64,000 nt of DNA from UBA4923 sp964606165. Its GTDB lineage: Bacteria; Bacillota; Clostridia; Saccharofermentanales; DTU023. Both the position numbers and the translations under genes were made by a program. Of the stretch, positions 43,623 to 50,970 are shown piece by piece. Position 1 is the first letter of the stretch. The number at the start of each line of letters is the position of its first letter. The notes beneath the pieces were generated by a model. It did not search any database, was not told the origin of the DNA, and was given only the letters and a program-made list of their open reading frames with translations. The stretch covers positions 62,001 through 126,000 of the forward strand of contig CAZSFQ010000002.1 of assembly GCA_964606165.1 (NCBI GenBank), written 5' to 3'.

Positions 43623-44083
43623 CGGATCCGGGCTTTTTTGAGCCCCCTGTATCCTCTATATACCAATTGAGGGTGATGGATGAGTTTCCACAAGATACAG
43701 ACCCTGTTGCTATTGCTTTAATCCATATTGTGGTCAACCCCAGCGATATGTGCTTTTTCAAGCCTCTTATCCGCCTGCCAAGTGGAGAAAAGGAACAGAC
43801 TGAAAAGCTGTTGCAGCAGGCTTTGGGGGTTCAAATCCCTCCGTCCCCACCAGTCAAACAAGATATCCATCAATACAATCATTGGATAACATGAAGTTTT
43901 CCTAACCACCAAACAAGCACAAACCTAACCTTATGATACTATGAGTAGGACAACAAAGGATTAGGCTCAAAGCACTACAAAGAAGCAGTTTTAACAGGCA
44001 CACCGAGTAAATTTTCATTCATTTTACCAAGAGTGAAAGAGAGAGAACCATTTTAAGTCAAACATTATTTTAGGAGAAGCATT
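43623..44083. other. AT-rich intergenic stretch with no convincing gene
   Basis: About 460 nt separate the flavoprotein from the lipoprotein. Composition falls sharply: 22 of 60 bases are G or C at 43921-43980 and 18 of 60 at 44041-44100, against 38 of 60 at 43441-43500 just before. Short frames here have no ribosome sites, and one runs through a tRNA 3' end. The stretch probably belongs to an inserted element or to what it left behind. Confidence 0.6.
43825..43852 (+). other. tRNA 3'-end fragment (T-arm, acceptor strand and CCA), possible attachment site
   Basis: GGGGG-TTCAAAT-CCCTC forms a proper 5-bp T-stem and 7-base T-loop. It is followed by a 7-nt acceptor strand CGTCCCC, a discriminator A and encoded CCA. 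Nothing upstream within 100 nt gives the complementary GGGGACG or a D- or anticodon arm, so it is not a functional tRNA. Truncated tRNA 3' ends are typical of the distal attachment site left by integrases. Confidence 0.6.
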
Positions 44084-44605
44084 GTGAAAAAAGTAGCATT
44101 AGTTATAGCCTTTTTATTAGTTTTCACACTTACTGCTTGTAGCAGCAAACCAAAACCCACCAAGCCTACCCAAAGCAGTAAAACAGGGGCTAGTGAACCA
44201 AAAGAGACAGAAGATAATTCGGGTGGCAGCGGCTCTGTCCATGAGCCTGAAACTCCTGATCCTGGCTATGTATATGAACCCGAAAGAGTTGTACCAGAAG
44301 GCTTGCCTGTTTATCCGGGTGCAGTTTTGACCTTTGACACAGAAGTGTGGTCGTGGAACGAAGGCTTGCATTGGATGTGGATGTATGAGGATGCCGGTAG
44401 TGCGATCGAGATACTTGAATTTTTCAAAACCGAACTCGGGAAGTTGGGTTTTGAAATTGTTGATTCATATGCAGACGATATAGAACTCAGACTTGTTGAC
44501 AAAACGGAAACAGTAAATGTCGGGTATTCTGCTGACGAAAATGATGACCTCAATCAGCTTGGTTATATGATTACAGTCAACCTTGATGGATGGGATAACA
44601 GGTAG
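44084..44605 (+). CDS. Lipoprotein of unknown function in AT-rich island
   Basis: A clear lipoprotein signal peptide ends in the lipobox LTAC (Cys19). It is followed by a low-complexity Lys/Thr/Ser/Glu linker of about 50 residues and a compact domain (VPEGLPVYPGAVL...EILEFFKTELGKLGFEI...YMITVNLDGW). This domain resembles those of other Bacillota lipoproteins in which a strand-helix unit estimates a paired small domain, but I do not recognise the family. The start is GTG with TAGGAG 8 nt before. Codon use is far more AT-rich than in neighbours, which suggests recent acquisition. Confidence 0.75.
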   Translation: MKKVALVIAFLLVFTLTACSSKPKPTKPTQSSKTGASEPKETEDNSGGSGSVHEPETPDPGYVYEPERVVPEGLPVYPGAVLTFDTEVWSWNEGLHWMWMYEDAGSAIEILEFFKTELGKLGFEIVDSYADDIELRLVDKTETVNVGYSADENDDLNQLGYMITVNLDGWDNR

Positions 44606-44716
44606 TTTGTAAAGCAAAACAAAAGAAAGGAAAGCCTCTCCATTCTTTGTTGAGGCTATAGATTCCAAACTAGAGGGTGATCACTGGCCTCTCGCGAATC
44701 GAAAATATCAAGCAGA

Positions 44717-44746
44717 AAAGGGGAATTATTGCACAAATTCCCCTTT
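44717..44746. terminator. Terminator-like hairpin after the lipoprotein gene
   Basis: AAAGGGGAATT and AATTCCCCTTT form an 11-bp stem with an 8-nt loop and A/T flanks on both sides, so it could work in either direction. It is about 110 nt after the lipoprotein stop and isolates the ribosomal-protein operon that follows. Confidence 0.75.
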
Positions 44747-44813
44747 AAAAGTCATATATGGGCGTTTCAGCCATCACCCGCTGGATGGTATATATGCAGT
44801 ATCCTTCCGGCGT

Positions 44814-44842
44814 TTGACAGCTGTAACATGCTGTGCTACTAT
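44814..44842 (+). promoter_or_regulatory. Promoter of the rpmG-secE-nusG-rplKA operon
   Basis: Consensus TTGACA (44814-44819), exactly 17 bp, TACTAT (44837-44842) with a TGC extension before the -10. This is the best-looking promoter in the window. It gives a leader of about 70 nt before rpmG. Confidence 0.85.
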
Positions 44843-44918
44843 ACTTCTGCTTGTCAGACGCGCGGGTCTTTTTTTTTGCGCGGACAAGTGTTTTGACTGG
44901 ATATTTGGAGGTCCCGAT

Positions 44919-45083
44919 ATGGCAAAGCCCGGTGCGCGTGAACGGATTACGCTGGCATGCTCGGAGTGCAAGCAGCGCAATTACGACACCAAAAAGAATA
45001 AAATGCATACGCCGGATAAACTGGAATTGAAAAAATTCTGCCGGTTCTGCAATAAGCACACGATTCACCGCGAAACGAAGTAA
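44919..45083 (+). CDS. rpmG: Ribosomal protein bL33
   Basis: A 54-residue protein of the large subunit. It has two CxxC pairs (CSECK and CRFCNK), the zinc-binding form of L33. ITLACSECKQRNYDTKKNK and ELKKFCRFCNKHTIHRETK are typical. The ATG at 44919 follows TTGGAGGT. Longer upstream readings overlap the promoter. The position before secE is the usual one in Bacillota. Confidence 0.96.
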   Translation: MAKPGARERITLACSECKQRNYDTKKNKMHTPDKLELKKFCRFCNKHTIHRETK

Positions 45084-45108
45084 TCGAAAATTCACGGGAG
45101 TGGACGCA

Positions 45109-45486
45109 ATGGCGAGTAAAAAAACAGCGGACAGACGCGGCAAGAAACCGGTGAAAAAGAGCAGCAAGCCGTCTTTGGGCGGCCGCCTTCGGAAATGGTT
45201 TGTCAATATTATCACCGAGCTGAAGCGGGTGATCTGGCCCGACAAGAAAAAACTGAGACAAAGCACCATGACGGTCCTGCTCATTATCGCGATTTCGGTG
45301 GTCATCATCCTTGTCTTTGACACAGTCATCACCTTCATCATGCGTACGTCGGGCATCTATTCCACCAAGGAAACGCAAGATGAGACAGACATCCCGGTCG
45401 TGGAAGAGGAGCAGACATGGCGGGGCCGCGACAGGTCGGCCGTGCGCTTGGCGGCCGGCGGCGTGCGGATCGTCTTTGAGGGATAG
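45109..45486 (+). CDS. secE: Preprotein translocase subunit SecE
   Basis: The essential small subunit clamps SecY. The core is seen as RKWFVNIITELKRVIWPDKKKLRQSTMTVLLIIAISVVIILVF split by function: amphipathic helix, KRVxWP motif and one membrane helix. The N-terminus is Lys-rich. After the membrane helix there is an extra tail of about 45 residues, acidic and then basic (DETDIPVVEEEQ), which normal SecE proteins lack. The ATG at 45109 is chosen over the GTG at 45100 because CGGGAG precedes it by 8 nt. Confidence 0.92.
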   Translation: MASKKTADRRGKKPVKKSSKPSLGGRLRKWFVNIITELKRVIWPDKKKLRQSTMTVLLIIAISVVIILVFDTVITFIMRTSGIYSTKETQDETDIPVVEEEQTWRGRDRSAVRLAAGGVRIVFEG

Positions 45487-45489
45487 AAG

Positions 45490-46032
45490 ATGAGCGATTC
45501 GCCCGACAACCAAGAGGCGCTGTGGTATGTCATCCACACCTATTCCGGTTACGAGAACAGGGTCAAGGCGACCCTGGACCTGATTATCGAGAACCGTGGC
45601 CTCCAGGAGATGATCCAGGAGGTATTGGTGCCGACCGAGACAGTGATCGAAATCAAGGACGGCAAAAGGCGCAACGTTGAGCGCAAGATCTATCCGGGCT
45701 ACGTACTGATCAAAATGGTTCTGACCGACGAAATCTGGTACATCGTGCGCAACACACGCGGTGTAACGAGCTTTGTCGGGCCTTCGAGCACCAATCCGGT
45801 CCCCCTGACCGAGGATGAACTGGGCCTGATGGGCCTTGACTCCGACTGGGAGCCGGTCATGGATTATGGTGTCGGGGATGACGTTCGCGTCATCAGCGGA
45901 CCGCTTGAGGGTTTTGACGGCAGGGTGGAAGAGATCAACATTGAGAAGAAAAAAGTAACCGTGCTGGTCTCCATGTTCGGCCGTGAAACCCCGGTTGAGC
46001 TGGAGCTGACCCAGGTCATGAAACAGGATTAG
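45490..46032 (+). CDS. nusG: Transcription termination/antitermination factor NusG
   Basis: It binds RNA polymerase and influences pausing, Rho termination and coupling to ribosomes. The NGN domain begins ALWYVIHTYSGYENRVKATL and contains RKIYPGYVLIKMVL and VRNTRGVTSFVGPSS. The C-terminal KOW domain has DDVRVISGPLEGFDGRVEEI and VLVSMFGRETPVELEL. At 180 residues it is full length. It lies 3 nt after secE. Confidence 0.98.
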   Translation: MSDSPDNQEALWYVIHTYSGYENRVKATLDLIIENRGLQEMIQEVLVPTETVIEIKDGKRRNVERKIYPGYVLIKMVLTDEIWYIVRNTRGVTSFVGPSSTNPVPLTEDELGLMGLDSDWEPVMDYGVGDDVRVISGPLEGFDGRVEEINIEKKKVTVLVSMFGRETPVELELTQVMKQD

Positions 46033-46099
46033 GCATAAGACAGGATTGCTGTCATGCAAATAAAGATCGCGAGATCAAAAAAAATTGGGAGGTGGCTGA

Positions 46100-46531
46100 A
46101 TGGCTAAGCCAGTAACCGCATATGTGAAGCTTCAGATTCCTGCGGGCCAGGCAACGCCGGCGCCGCCGGTTGGACCAGCTCTCGGACAACACGGGCTCAA
46201 TATTGCCCAGTTCGTCCGGGAATTTAATGAACGGACACAGAAGGACATGGGGCTGGTAATCCCCGTTGTCATCACGGTCTATCAGGACCGCAGTTATTCG
46301 TTCATTACAAAAACCCCACCGGCGTCCGTGCTGTTGAAGAAGGCCTGCAACCTGGAAAAAGCTTCAGGAACACCGGACAGGGACAAGGTGGCGACCGTCT
46401 CCTGGTCCGAATGCAAGCGCATCGCCGGGATCAAGATGGAAGATACAAACGCCGCTGACATTGAAGCCGGCGCCCGGATGATCGCGGGGACAGCCCGCAG
46501 CATGGGCATCATTGTCGACTACGACAATTAA
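46100..46531 (+). CDS. rplK: Ribosomal protein uL11
   Basis: It binds 23S rRNA at the GTPase-associated centre. The N-terminal domain has VKLQIPAGQATPAPPVGPAL and GLNIAQFVREFNERT. The RNA-binding C-terminal domain has TKTPPASVLLKKA and ends MIAGTARSMGI. It is 143 residues, with GGGAGGT before the ATG. Standard order after nusG. Confidence 0.98.
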   Translation: MAKPVTAYVKLQIPAGQATPAPPVGPALGQHGLNIAQFVREFNERTQKDMGLVIPVVITVYQDRSYSFITKTPPASVLLKKACNLEKASGTPDRDKVATVSWSECKRIAGIKMEDTNAADIEAGARMIAGTARSMGIIVDYDN

Positions 46532-46543
46532 GGAGGGACCGGC

Positions 46544-47236
46544 ATGAAACGTGGTAAACGCTATAAAGAAGCTGCCAAACTCGTCGATCCCCACGCGATC
46601 TACGAGCCGGCGGAAGCACTTGGACTGGTCGTCCAGGGCGCGACGGCCAAGTTTGATGAGACCGTCGAAATCCATTTGAAGATGGGCGTCGATTCGCGGC
46701 GCGCCGACCAGCAAATCCGCGGCACGGTCATCCTGCCCCACGGGACAGGCAAGACCATGCGGGTGGCTGTGTTCGCCAAGGGACCGGCCGCCGAGGAGGC
46801 CAGGGAAGCGGGTGCCGATTTTGTCGGGGCCGAGGAATTGGCTGACAAGATTCAAAAAGAGGGCTGGCTGGATTTTGATGTCGCCATCGCCACCCCTGAC
46901 ATGATGGGCGTAGTCGGCCGCCTGGGGAAGGTGCTCGGCCCGCGCGGCCTTATGCCCAACCCCAAGTCCGGCACGGTGACGACCGATGTCGGCCGGGCCG
47001 TCGCTGAGGCCAAGGCAGGCAGAATCGAATACAGACTGGAAAAGCAAAATATTATCCACTGTGCCATCGGCAAGGCTTCCTTTGGGCCGGAGAAACTTCT
47101 GGACAACTACGACGCCCTGCTCGACGCGGTGATACGGGCCAAGCCCGCCGCCGCAAAAGGCCAGTACATCCAACGCTGCACCCTGACGAGTACCATGGGT
47201 CCCGGTGTCCGCACCAACCCGAAACTTTCAAAGTAG
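46544..47236 (+). CDS. rplA: Ribosomal protein uL1
   Basis: It forms the L1 stalk and in many bacteria represses its own operon. Recognisable segments are MKRGKRYKEAAKLVD, ETVEIHLKMGVDSRRADQQI, RGTVILPHGTGK, GKVLGPRGLMPNPKSGTV and TSTMGPGVR. At 230 residues it is normal. AAGGAGG precedes the start, 12 nt after rplK. Confidence 0.98.
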   Translation: MKRGKRYKEAAKLVDPHAIYEPAEALGLVVQGATAKFDETVEIHLKMGVDSRRADQQIRGTVILPHGTGKTMRVAVFAKGPAAEEAREAGADFVGAEELADKIQKEGWLDFDVAIATPDMMGVVGRLGKVLGPRGLMPNPKSGTVTTDVGRAVAEAKAGRIEYRLEKQNIIHCAIGKASFGPEKLLDNYDALLDAVIRAKPAAAKGQYIQRCTLTSTMGPGVRTNPKLSK

Positions 47237-47259
47237 GGTGACGCCCGCCCTTGCGGGCT

Positions 47260-47396
47260 AAAAAACCAAATACCTACGACGCCGTAGAAAGCAGGAGTCC
47301 CATGGACGTAAACAGGTCGCGCTGTCCCGCCGAGGCGGAAGGACGGATCTTTAGAGACGCCCCTTCGCCTGTTGCGGAGGGGTGTTTATATTTTGA
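47260..47396 (+). promoter_or_regulatory. L10 leader (rplJ autoregulatory RNA) with attenuator terminator
   Basis: The 177 nt before rplJ hold several hairpins, among them CTACGACGCCGTAG (47274-47287) and GTCCCGCCGAGGCGGAAGGAC by parts. A strong final stem follows, with 12 paired bases between 47357-47368 and 47374-47385 and then a T-rich run. Position and the AGGAGTCCCATGGACGTAAA-type core fit the Rfam L10 leader, which binds the L10-L12 complex and stops transcription when protein is in excess. Confidence 0.8.
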
Positions 47397-47413
47397 TAAG
47401 GAGGAAGTATCAC

Positions 47414-48082
47414 ATGCCCAGTAAAAAGATACTGGAACTGAAGAAGAAACGGGTCGACGCCCTGGTCAAAGAGCTGGAAAATGCTGAGTCCATCGTATTT
47501 TCCGACTACAAAGGCCTGACAGTTGAACAGGATACCCAGATGCGCGCTGAGTTCCGTGACAAGAACCTGAACTACAAGGTTGTCAAGAATTCAATCTCGT
47601 CACGTGCCTTCGAAAAGCTCGGGATCGAGGGTCTTGAGGAGACTCTGACCGGACCGACCGCCATTGCCTACAGCAATGAAGATGTTGTCCTGGCGCCCAG
47701 GCTGGTACGCGAGTATACCGAGAAGTTTCGCAAGATGAGCATCAAGGGCGGTATTGTCGGCAAAGAGGTCCATCCGCTCGACTACATCATGGCGCTCTCA
47801 CGCGTCGAGTCGCGCGAGAACCTCTATGGCAAGCTGCTGTTCATGATGCTTTACCCGCTGACGGCCTTTGCCCAGATCGCCTCACAGGTTGCTGAAAAGG
47901 GTACTGAAACGGGTGCCGCCACTGTGGCGGAACTGGCCCAGGCAAAGACAGAGGAGCCGGCAGAAGAACCGGCCGAAGAACCGGTAGAAGAGACCGTCGC
48001 TGAAGAAGCCGGTCAAACCCTTGAAGAAACAGCTGAAGTAGAAGTTGAAGAAACTAGAGAAGATAAACTGGAGGAAAATTAA
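47414..48082 (+). CDS. rplJ: Ribosomal protein uL10 with long acidic tail
   Basis: It anchors L7/L12 dimers to the ribosome. The RNA-binding part contains VVKNSISSRAFEKLGIEGL and LTGPTAIAYSNEDVV. GGIVGKEVHPLDYIMALSRV and the helix for L12 binding follow. After about residue 165 there is a tail of roughly 50 residues made mainly of Glu, Ala, Thr and Pro, longer than in common L10 proteins. AAGGAGGAAG precedes the ATG at 47414. The frame upstream runs through the attenuator and is not coding. Confidence 0.96.
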   Translation: MPSKKILELKKKRVDALVKELENAESIVFSDYKGLTVEQDTQMRAEFRDKNLNYKVVKNSISSRAFEKLGIEGLEETLTGPTAIAYSNEDVVLAPRLVREYTEKFRKMSIKGGIVGKEVHPLDYIMALSRVESRENLYGKLLFMMLYPLTAFAQIASQVAEKGTETGAATVAELAQAKTEEPAEEPAEEPVEETVAEEAGQTLEETAEVEVEETREDKLEEN

Positions 48083-48084
48083 GC

Positions 48085-48465
48085 ATGGATAAGGAAAAAA
48101 TTGACGGCATCATGGAGGCCGTGAAGAATCTGACCATTTTGGAACTGAACGATCTCGTCAAAGCCATGGAGGAAGAGTTCGGCGTGTCTGCCGCCGCCAT
48201 GGCCGTCGCGGCACCCGCAGCCGGCAACAATACCGGCGCTGAAGAAGCCGAAAAGACGGAATTTGACGTTATCTTGAAAAATGCCGGCCAGGCAAAACTG
48301 GCTGTCATCAAGGTGGTGCGCGAGTTGACCGGCCTGGGTCTCAAGGAAGCCAAGGCCCTTGTCGACGAGGCCCCCAAGCCCGTCAAGGAAAAGGTCAGCA
48401 AAGAGGACGCCGAGGATGCTGCCAAAGTGCTTCGTGAAGCTGGCGCGGAAGTCGACGTTGAGTAA
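48085..48465 (+). CDS. rplL: Ribosomal protein bL12 (L7/L12)
   Basis: This stalk protein recruits translational GTPases. The N-terminal dimerisation domain (VKNLTILELNDLVKAMEEEF) is linked by an Ala-rich hinge (AAMAVAAPAAGNNTG) to the C-terminal domain with FDVILKNAGQAKLAVIKVVR and TGLGLKEAKALVD. At 126 residues it is normal. It starts 2 nt after rplJ. Confidence 0.98.
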   Translation: MDKEKIDGIMEAVKNLTILELNDLVKAMEEEFGVSAAAMAVAAPAAGNNTGAEEAEKTEFDVILKNAGQAKLAVIKVVRELTGLGLKEAKALVDEAPKPVKEKVSKEDAEDAAKVLREAGAEVDVE

Positions 48466-48488
48466 AGGGGATTCATCCCAGGCCCGGC

Positions 48489-48522
48489 AAGGCGGCCCTG
48501 TTTCCGGCAGGGCCGCCTTTTT
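48489..48522 (+). terminator. Strong rho-independent terminator after rplL
   Basis: AAGGCGGCCCTG and CAGGGCCGCCTT pair fully with a 7-nt loop and run into TTTTT. It closes the ribosomal operon before a convergent gene. Confidence 0.95.
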
Positions 48523-48536
48523 CATCACTTGGGGGT

Positions 48537-49064
48537 TCAGGCCTTCTTGACTTCGTTGGGGCTGCTGTCCGCTTCCCCGGCAAATGGCGGATTCTCCTCC
48601 AGCAGCGGGCTCACCCGGTAATTGTTTTCGAATTCATGGACCAGGCGGTTGAAGCGCTTGATGATTTGTTTGCGGGCGATGATACCCAGAAAAAGGCCGT
48701 CACGGTCGGTCACGCAAAGGTAGTTGGCATTGACAAGAAGGTGCAGGATATCTTCCAGGGGCGAATCGGTATAGACTACGAAAACATTTCGCTCCATCAC
48801 GTCCTTGACTTTGCGTAGATCGAGCTGGTCCCAGTGATAATTATCATCACCGAGTATGCCCTTGAAGATGGCGGGCATGCCTACAACACCTGCGAGGCGG
48901 GAAGAATCATCTAATACGGGGACTGAAGTGAAACCGACACTGGAGAGGAGTAACATGGCGTGCATCAATGTATTTTCTGTGCGGACCGTCGCGCAATGCT
49001 CCGCGTCGATCATGAGCGGGTCATCCCCCTGCAACAGAAAAGGGCCGATATGCTTTCCTATCAT
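48537..49064 (-). CDS. CBS-domain pair protein (CbpB/YkuL-like)
   Basis: The 175 residues hold two CBS motifs (ATVRTENTLMHAMLLLSSVGFTSVPVLDD in parts, then VFVVYTDSPLEDILHLLVNANYLCVTD in parts), and nothing else but a charged tail. Such stand-alone CBS pairs bind adenine nucleotides; the Bacillus and Listeria relatives CbpB/YkuL bind cyclic di-AMP and feed into the stringent response. That function is a family inference. GGGAGG precedes the start. It is monocistronic and convergent with rplL. Confidence 0.82.
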   Translation of the reverse strand: MIGKHIGPFLLQGDDPLMIDAEHCATVRTENTLMHAMLLLSSVGFTSVPVLDDSSRLAGVVGMPAIFKGILGDDNYHWDQLDLRKVKDVMERNVFVVYTDSPLEDILHLLVNANYLCVTDRDGLFLGIIARKQIIKRFNRLVHEFENNYRVSPLLEENPPFAGEADSSPNEVKKA

Positions 49065-49184
49065 GAAAGAACCTCCCTGTTCTTGTTGAGTACAGATTAC
49101 AACAAATCGGACTTTCTTTCACAAACAAATTATGAACAATGACGAATCGGACAAGAAGAGGCCGCGTGCTATAGTGAGATGGTG

Positions 49185-49394
49185 ATGGAAGATCAAGAAG
49201 AAAAAGAAATCCTGGAACCGGACGAAAAAAAGGAAGCTGAAGAAGCCTGTGCCAGCTGTGCTGAACAGGAGACCGGTTGCAGCGGCTGCGGATCCAAGAG
49301 GAAGCGTGTCGATACCTGGTGGTATGTCATCGCTATTCTGGCCATCCTGCTGATCGCTCTCCTGGTTAAGCGCTTCGGATCGGGCAGTACCTGA
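49185..49394 (+). CDS. Small Cys-rich single-pass membrane protein
   Basis: A 69-residue protein of unknown function. The acidic first third is rich in Glu and Lys, followed by CASCAEQETGCSGCGSKRKR, which can bind a metal, and a C-terminal membrane helix (WWYVIAILAILLIALLVKRF). It looks like a tail-anchored or N-in protein with the Cys cluster in the cytoplasm. The ATG at 49185 is preferred over 49179, because an extended -10 (49166-49175) would begin transcription near 49182. Confidence 0.65.
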   Translation: MEDQEEKEILEPDEKKEAEEACASCAEQETGCSGCGSKRKRVDTWWYVIAILAILLIALLVKRFGSGST

Positions 49395-49404
49395 GGCCTG
49401 CCAT

Positions 49405-49423
49405 GGTGACCGGTCCGGTCACC
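49405..49423. promoter_or_regulatory. Perfect palindrome upstream of the MATE gene
   Basis: GGTGACCGG and CCGGTCACC mirror each other around a single T. It lies 10 nt after the small membrane-protein gene and about 115 nt before the exporter start. No T-run follows, so it is unlikely to be a terminator, and an operator for the MATE gene is possible. About 50 nt farther on is a second, imperfect hairpin (CCTTTTCCC with GGGAAAAAGG). Confidence 0.45.
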
Positions 49424-49538
49424 GCGTCAAGGTCCAGCCTCTAACAGAGATCCTTGCCCCTTTTCCCCAGGCGGGAAAAAGGCTTTCGTGTCGTGTTATT
49501 CTATTTGAAGATTGCCCGCAGGATTTGCTGCCGGCAGG

Positions 49539-50957
49539 ATGTATGGTGAGAAGGAATTGACAGCCGGCGCAATTAAAGACAGACGTATTCTCGACGGACC
49601 CGTAACACCGGTCCTTTTTTCCGTCGCCCTTCCTCTCATGATCAACAACCTGATCAACTCCCTCTACAACCTTGCTGACGGGCTGTGGGTGGCCCGGCTT
49701 TCGCTGGTGGAATTCGCGGCAACCAGCTTCGTATGGCCTCCGCATTATCTCTTCGTCGCCCTGGGCATCGGAGTTGCCATCGCGGGGACCACCATCATTT
49801 CACAGCTGATAGGCGGCGGCGACAGGGAGCGGGCCGAATCCTACGCCTCACACATCTTCTACTTCTGCCTGGTGCTGGGGGTCCTTTTCTCCATTGCCGG
49901 TTACCTGCTGTCACCCTCCATCGTCAGCTGGATGGGGGGCAGGGGGGAGCTGGGCCGCAACGCGTCGATTTATCTGGGCATCCTGATGGCGGGTTTCATC
50001 TTCGAGATGCTTTATCTTTCTTTTTTCGCCATCCTGGGCGCCCAGGGAAAGACCAAGGTGACTACCATGATCAGCGCCAGCGCGGCCGCCCTCAACGCCA
50101 TTCTTGATCCCTTCTTTATTTTCGAACGTGTCCCCCTCCTGGGTATCCGCGGCCTGGGCCTGGGCATCGCAGGAGCTGCTTACGCCACGGTGCTCTCCCA
50201 GGTAATCAGGGTCATTTTGGGGGCCTATGTCATCTATTCGCCCGGCAACGAGATCCGCCTTCGGATCCGCAAGGTCAAACTGGCATGGCTTCAGTTCAAG
50301 GAACTGATACGGATGGGCTTTCCGACGGCCATGGGCCAGGCCAGCGCCGCGCTCGGCTTTACCCTCCTGAATGCCGAAATCGCGGCCTATGGCGATGCCA
50401 CCATCGCGGCTTATGCCGCTGTCAACCGGATTGGCAGTTTTGTCATGCAGCCGACGGGCGGCATCGGTGGTTCGCTGACGGCCATCGTGGGCCAGAACAT
50501 CGGGGCGGGCCAGACCGACCGCGTCAGACAATTCAACCGGGTGGCCTTTCGCGTCATCACCCTGATGGCCCTTGGTGGCAGCCTGCTCCTCTGGTTTGTC
50601 CGGGTACCCCTGCTCTCGCTTTTTATCACGGAAAAGGGCGCCCAGGCAGACCTGGTCTGGACCCTGGCTATTGAATACACCCTCTTCAGTGTTTTTATGA
50701 CGCCTTTTATGGGGTATTTTGACGCTTTTTCGGGTATTTTCAGCGGCGCCGGCTACCCAAGGTACGCGGCTTATATGTCGATCCTGAGGCTGTGGGGCAT
50801 TCGTTTGCCCATGATCTGGGCCTTCCGAAGATGGACTGATCTGGGGCCTCTGGGCGTCTGGATTTCCTTTTTGGCTTCCAACATCCTCATCATTGTTTAC
50901 GCGGCCATCCTTTACCTGCAGGGTAAATGGATTGAAAGCCCCCGGGTGGATCACTAG
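49539..50957 (+). CDS. MATE-family multidrug/Na+ antiporter
   Basis: A twelve-helix exporter with two MatE halves. The first is LFSVALPLMINNLINSLYNLADGLWVARL and the second LIRMGFPTAMGQASAALGF, with the linking FFAILGAQGKTKVTTMISASAAALNAILDPFFIF stretch typical of the NorM/DinF group. It exports cationic compounds in exchange for Na+ or H+. The substrate is unknown. The start is uncertain. The ATG at 49539 was chosen as the first ATG; a TTG at 49512 would add nine residues. It is followed by an alpha/beta hydrolase 13 nt later. Confidence 0.88.
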   Translation: MYGEKELTAGAIKDRRILDGPVTPVLFSVALPLMINNLINSLYNLADGLWVARLSLVEFAATSFVWPPHYLFVALGIGVAIAGTTIISQLIGGGDRERAESYASHIFYFCLVLGVLFSIAGYLLSPSIVSWMGGRGELGRNASIYLGILMAGFIFEMLYLSFFAILGAQGKTKVTTMISASAAALNAILDPFFIFERVPLLGIRGLGLGIAGAAYATVLSQVIRVILGAYVIYSPGNEIRLRIRKVKLAWLQFKELIRMGFPTAMGQASAALGFTLLNAEIAAYGDATIAAYAAVNRIGSFVMQPTGGIGGSLTAIVGQNIGAGQTDRVRQFNRVAFRVITLMALGGSLLLWFVRVPLLSLFITEKGAQADLVWTLAIEYTLFSVFMTPFMGYFDAFSGIFSGAGYPRYAAYMSILRLWGIRLPMIWAFRRWTDLGPLGVWISFLASNILIIVYAAILYLQGKWIESPRVDH

Positions 50958-50970
50958 AGAGGAAGATCTC

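Noticed and set aside
43667..43894. A 75-residue frame across the AT-rich stretch
   Set aside because: It reads through the tRNA 3' end, giving the typical artefact GVQIPPSPP, and has no ribosome site.
47243..47258. GCCCGC/GCGGGC hairpin right after rplA as a terminator
   Set aside because: It is followed by A and not T bases on the plus strand, and the operon continues into the L10 leader, where a better attenuator is seen.
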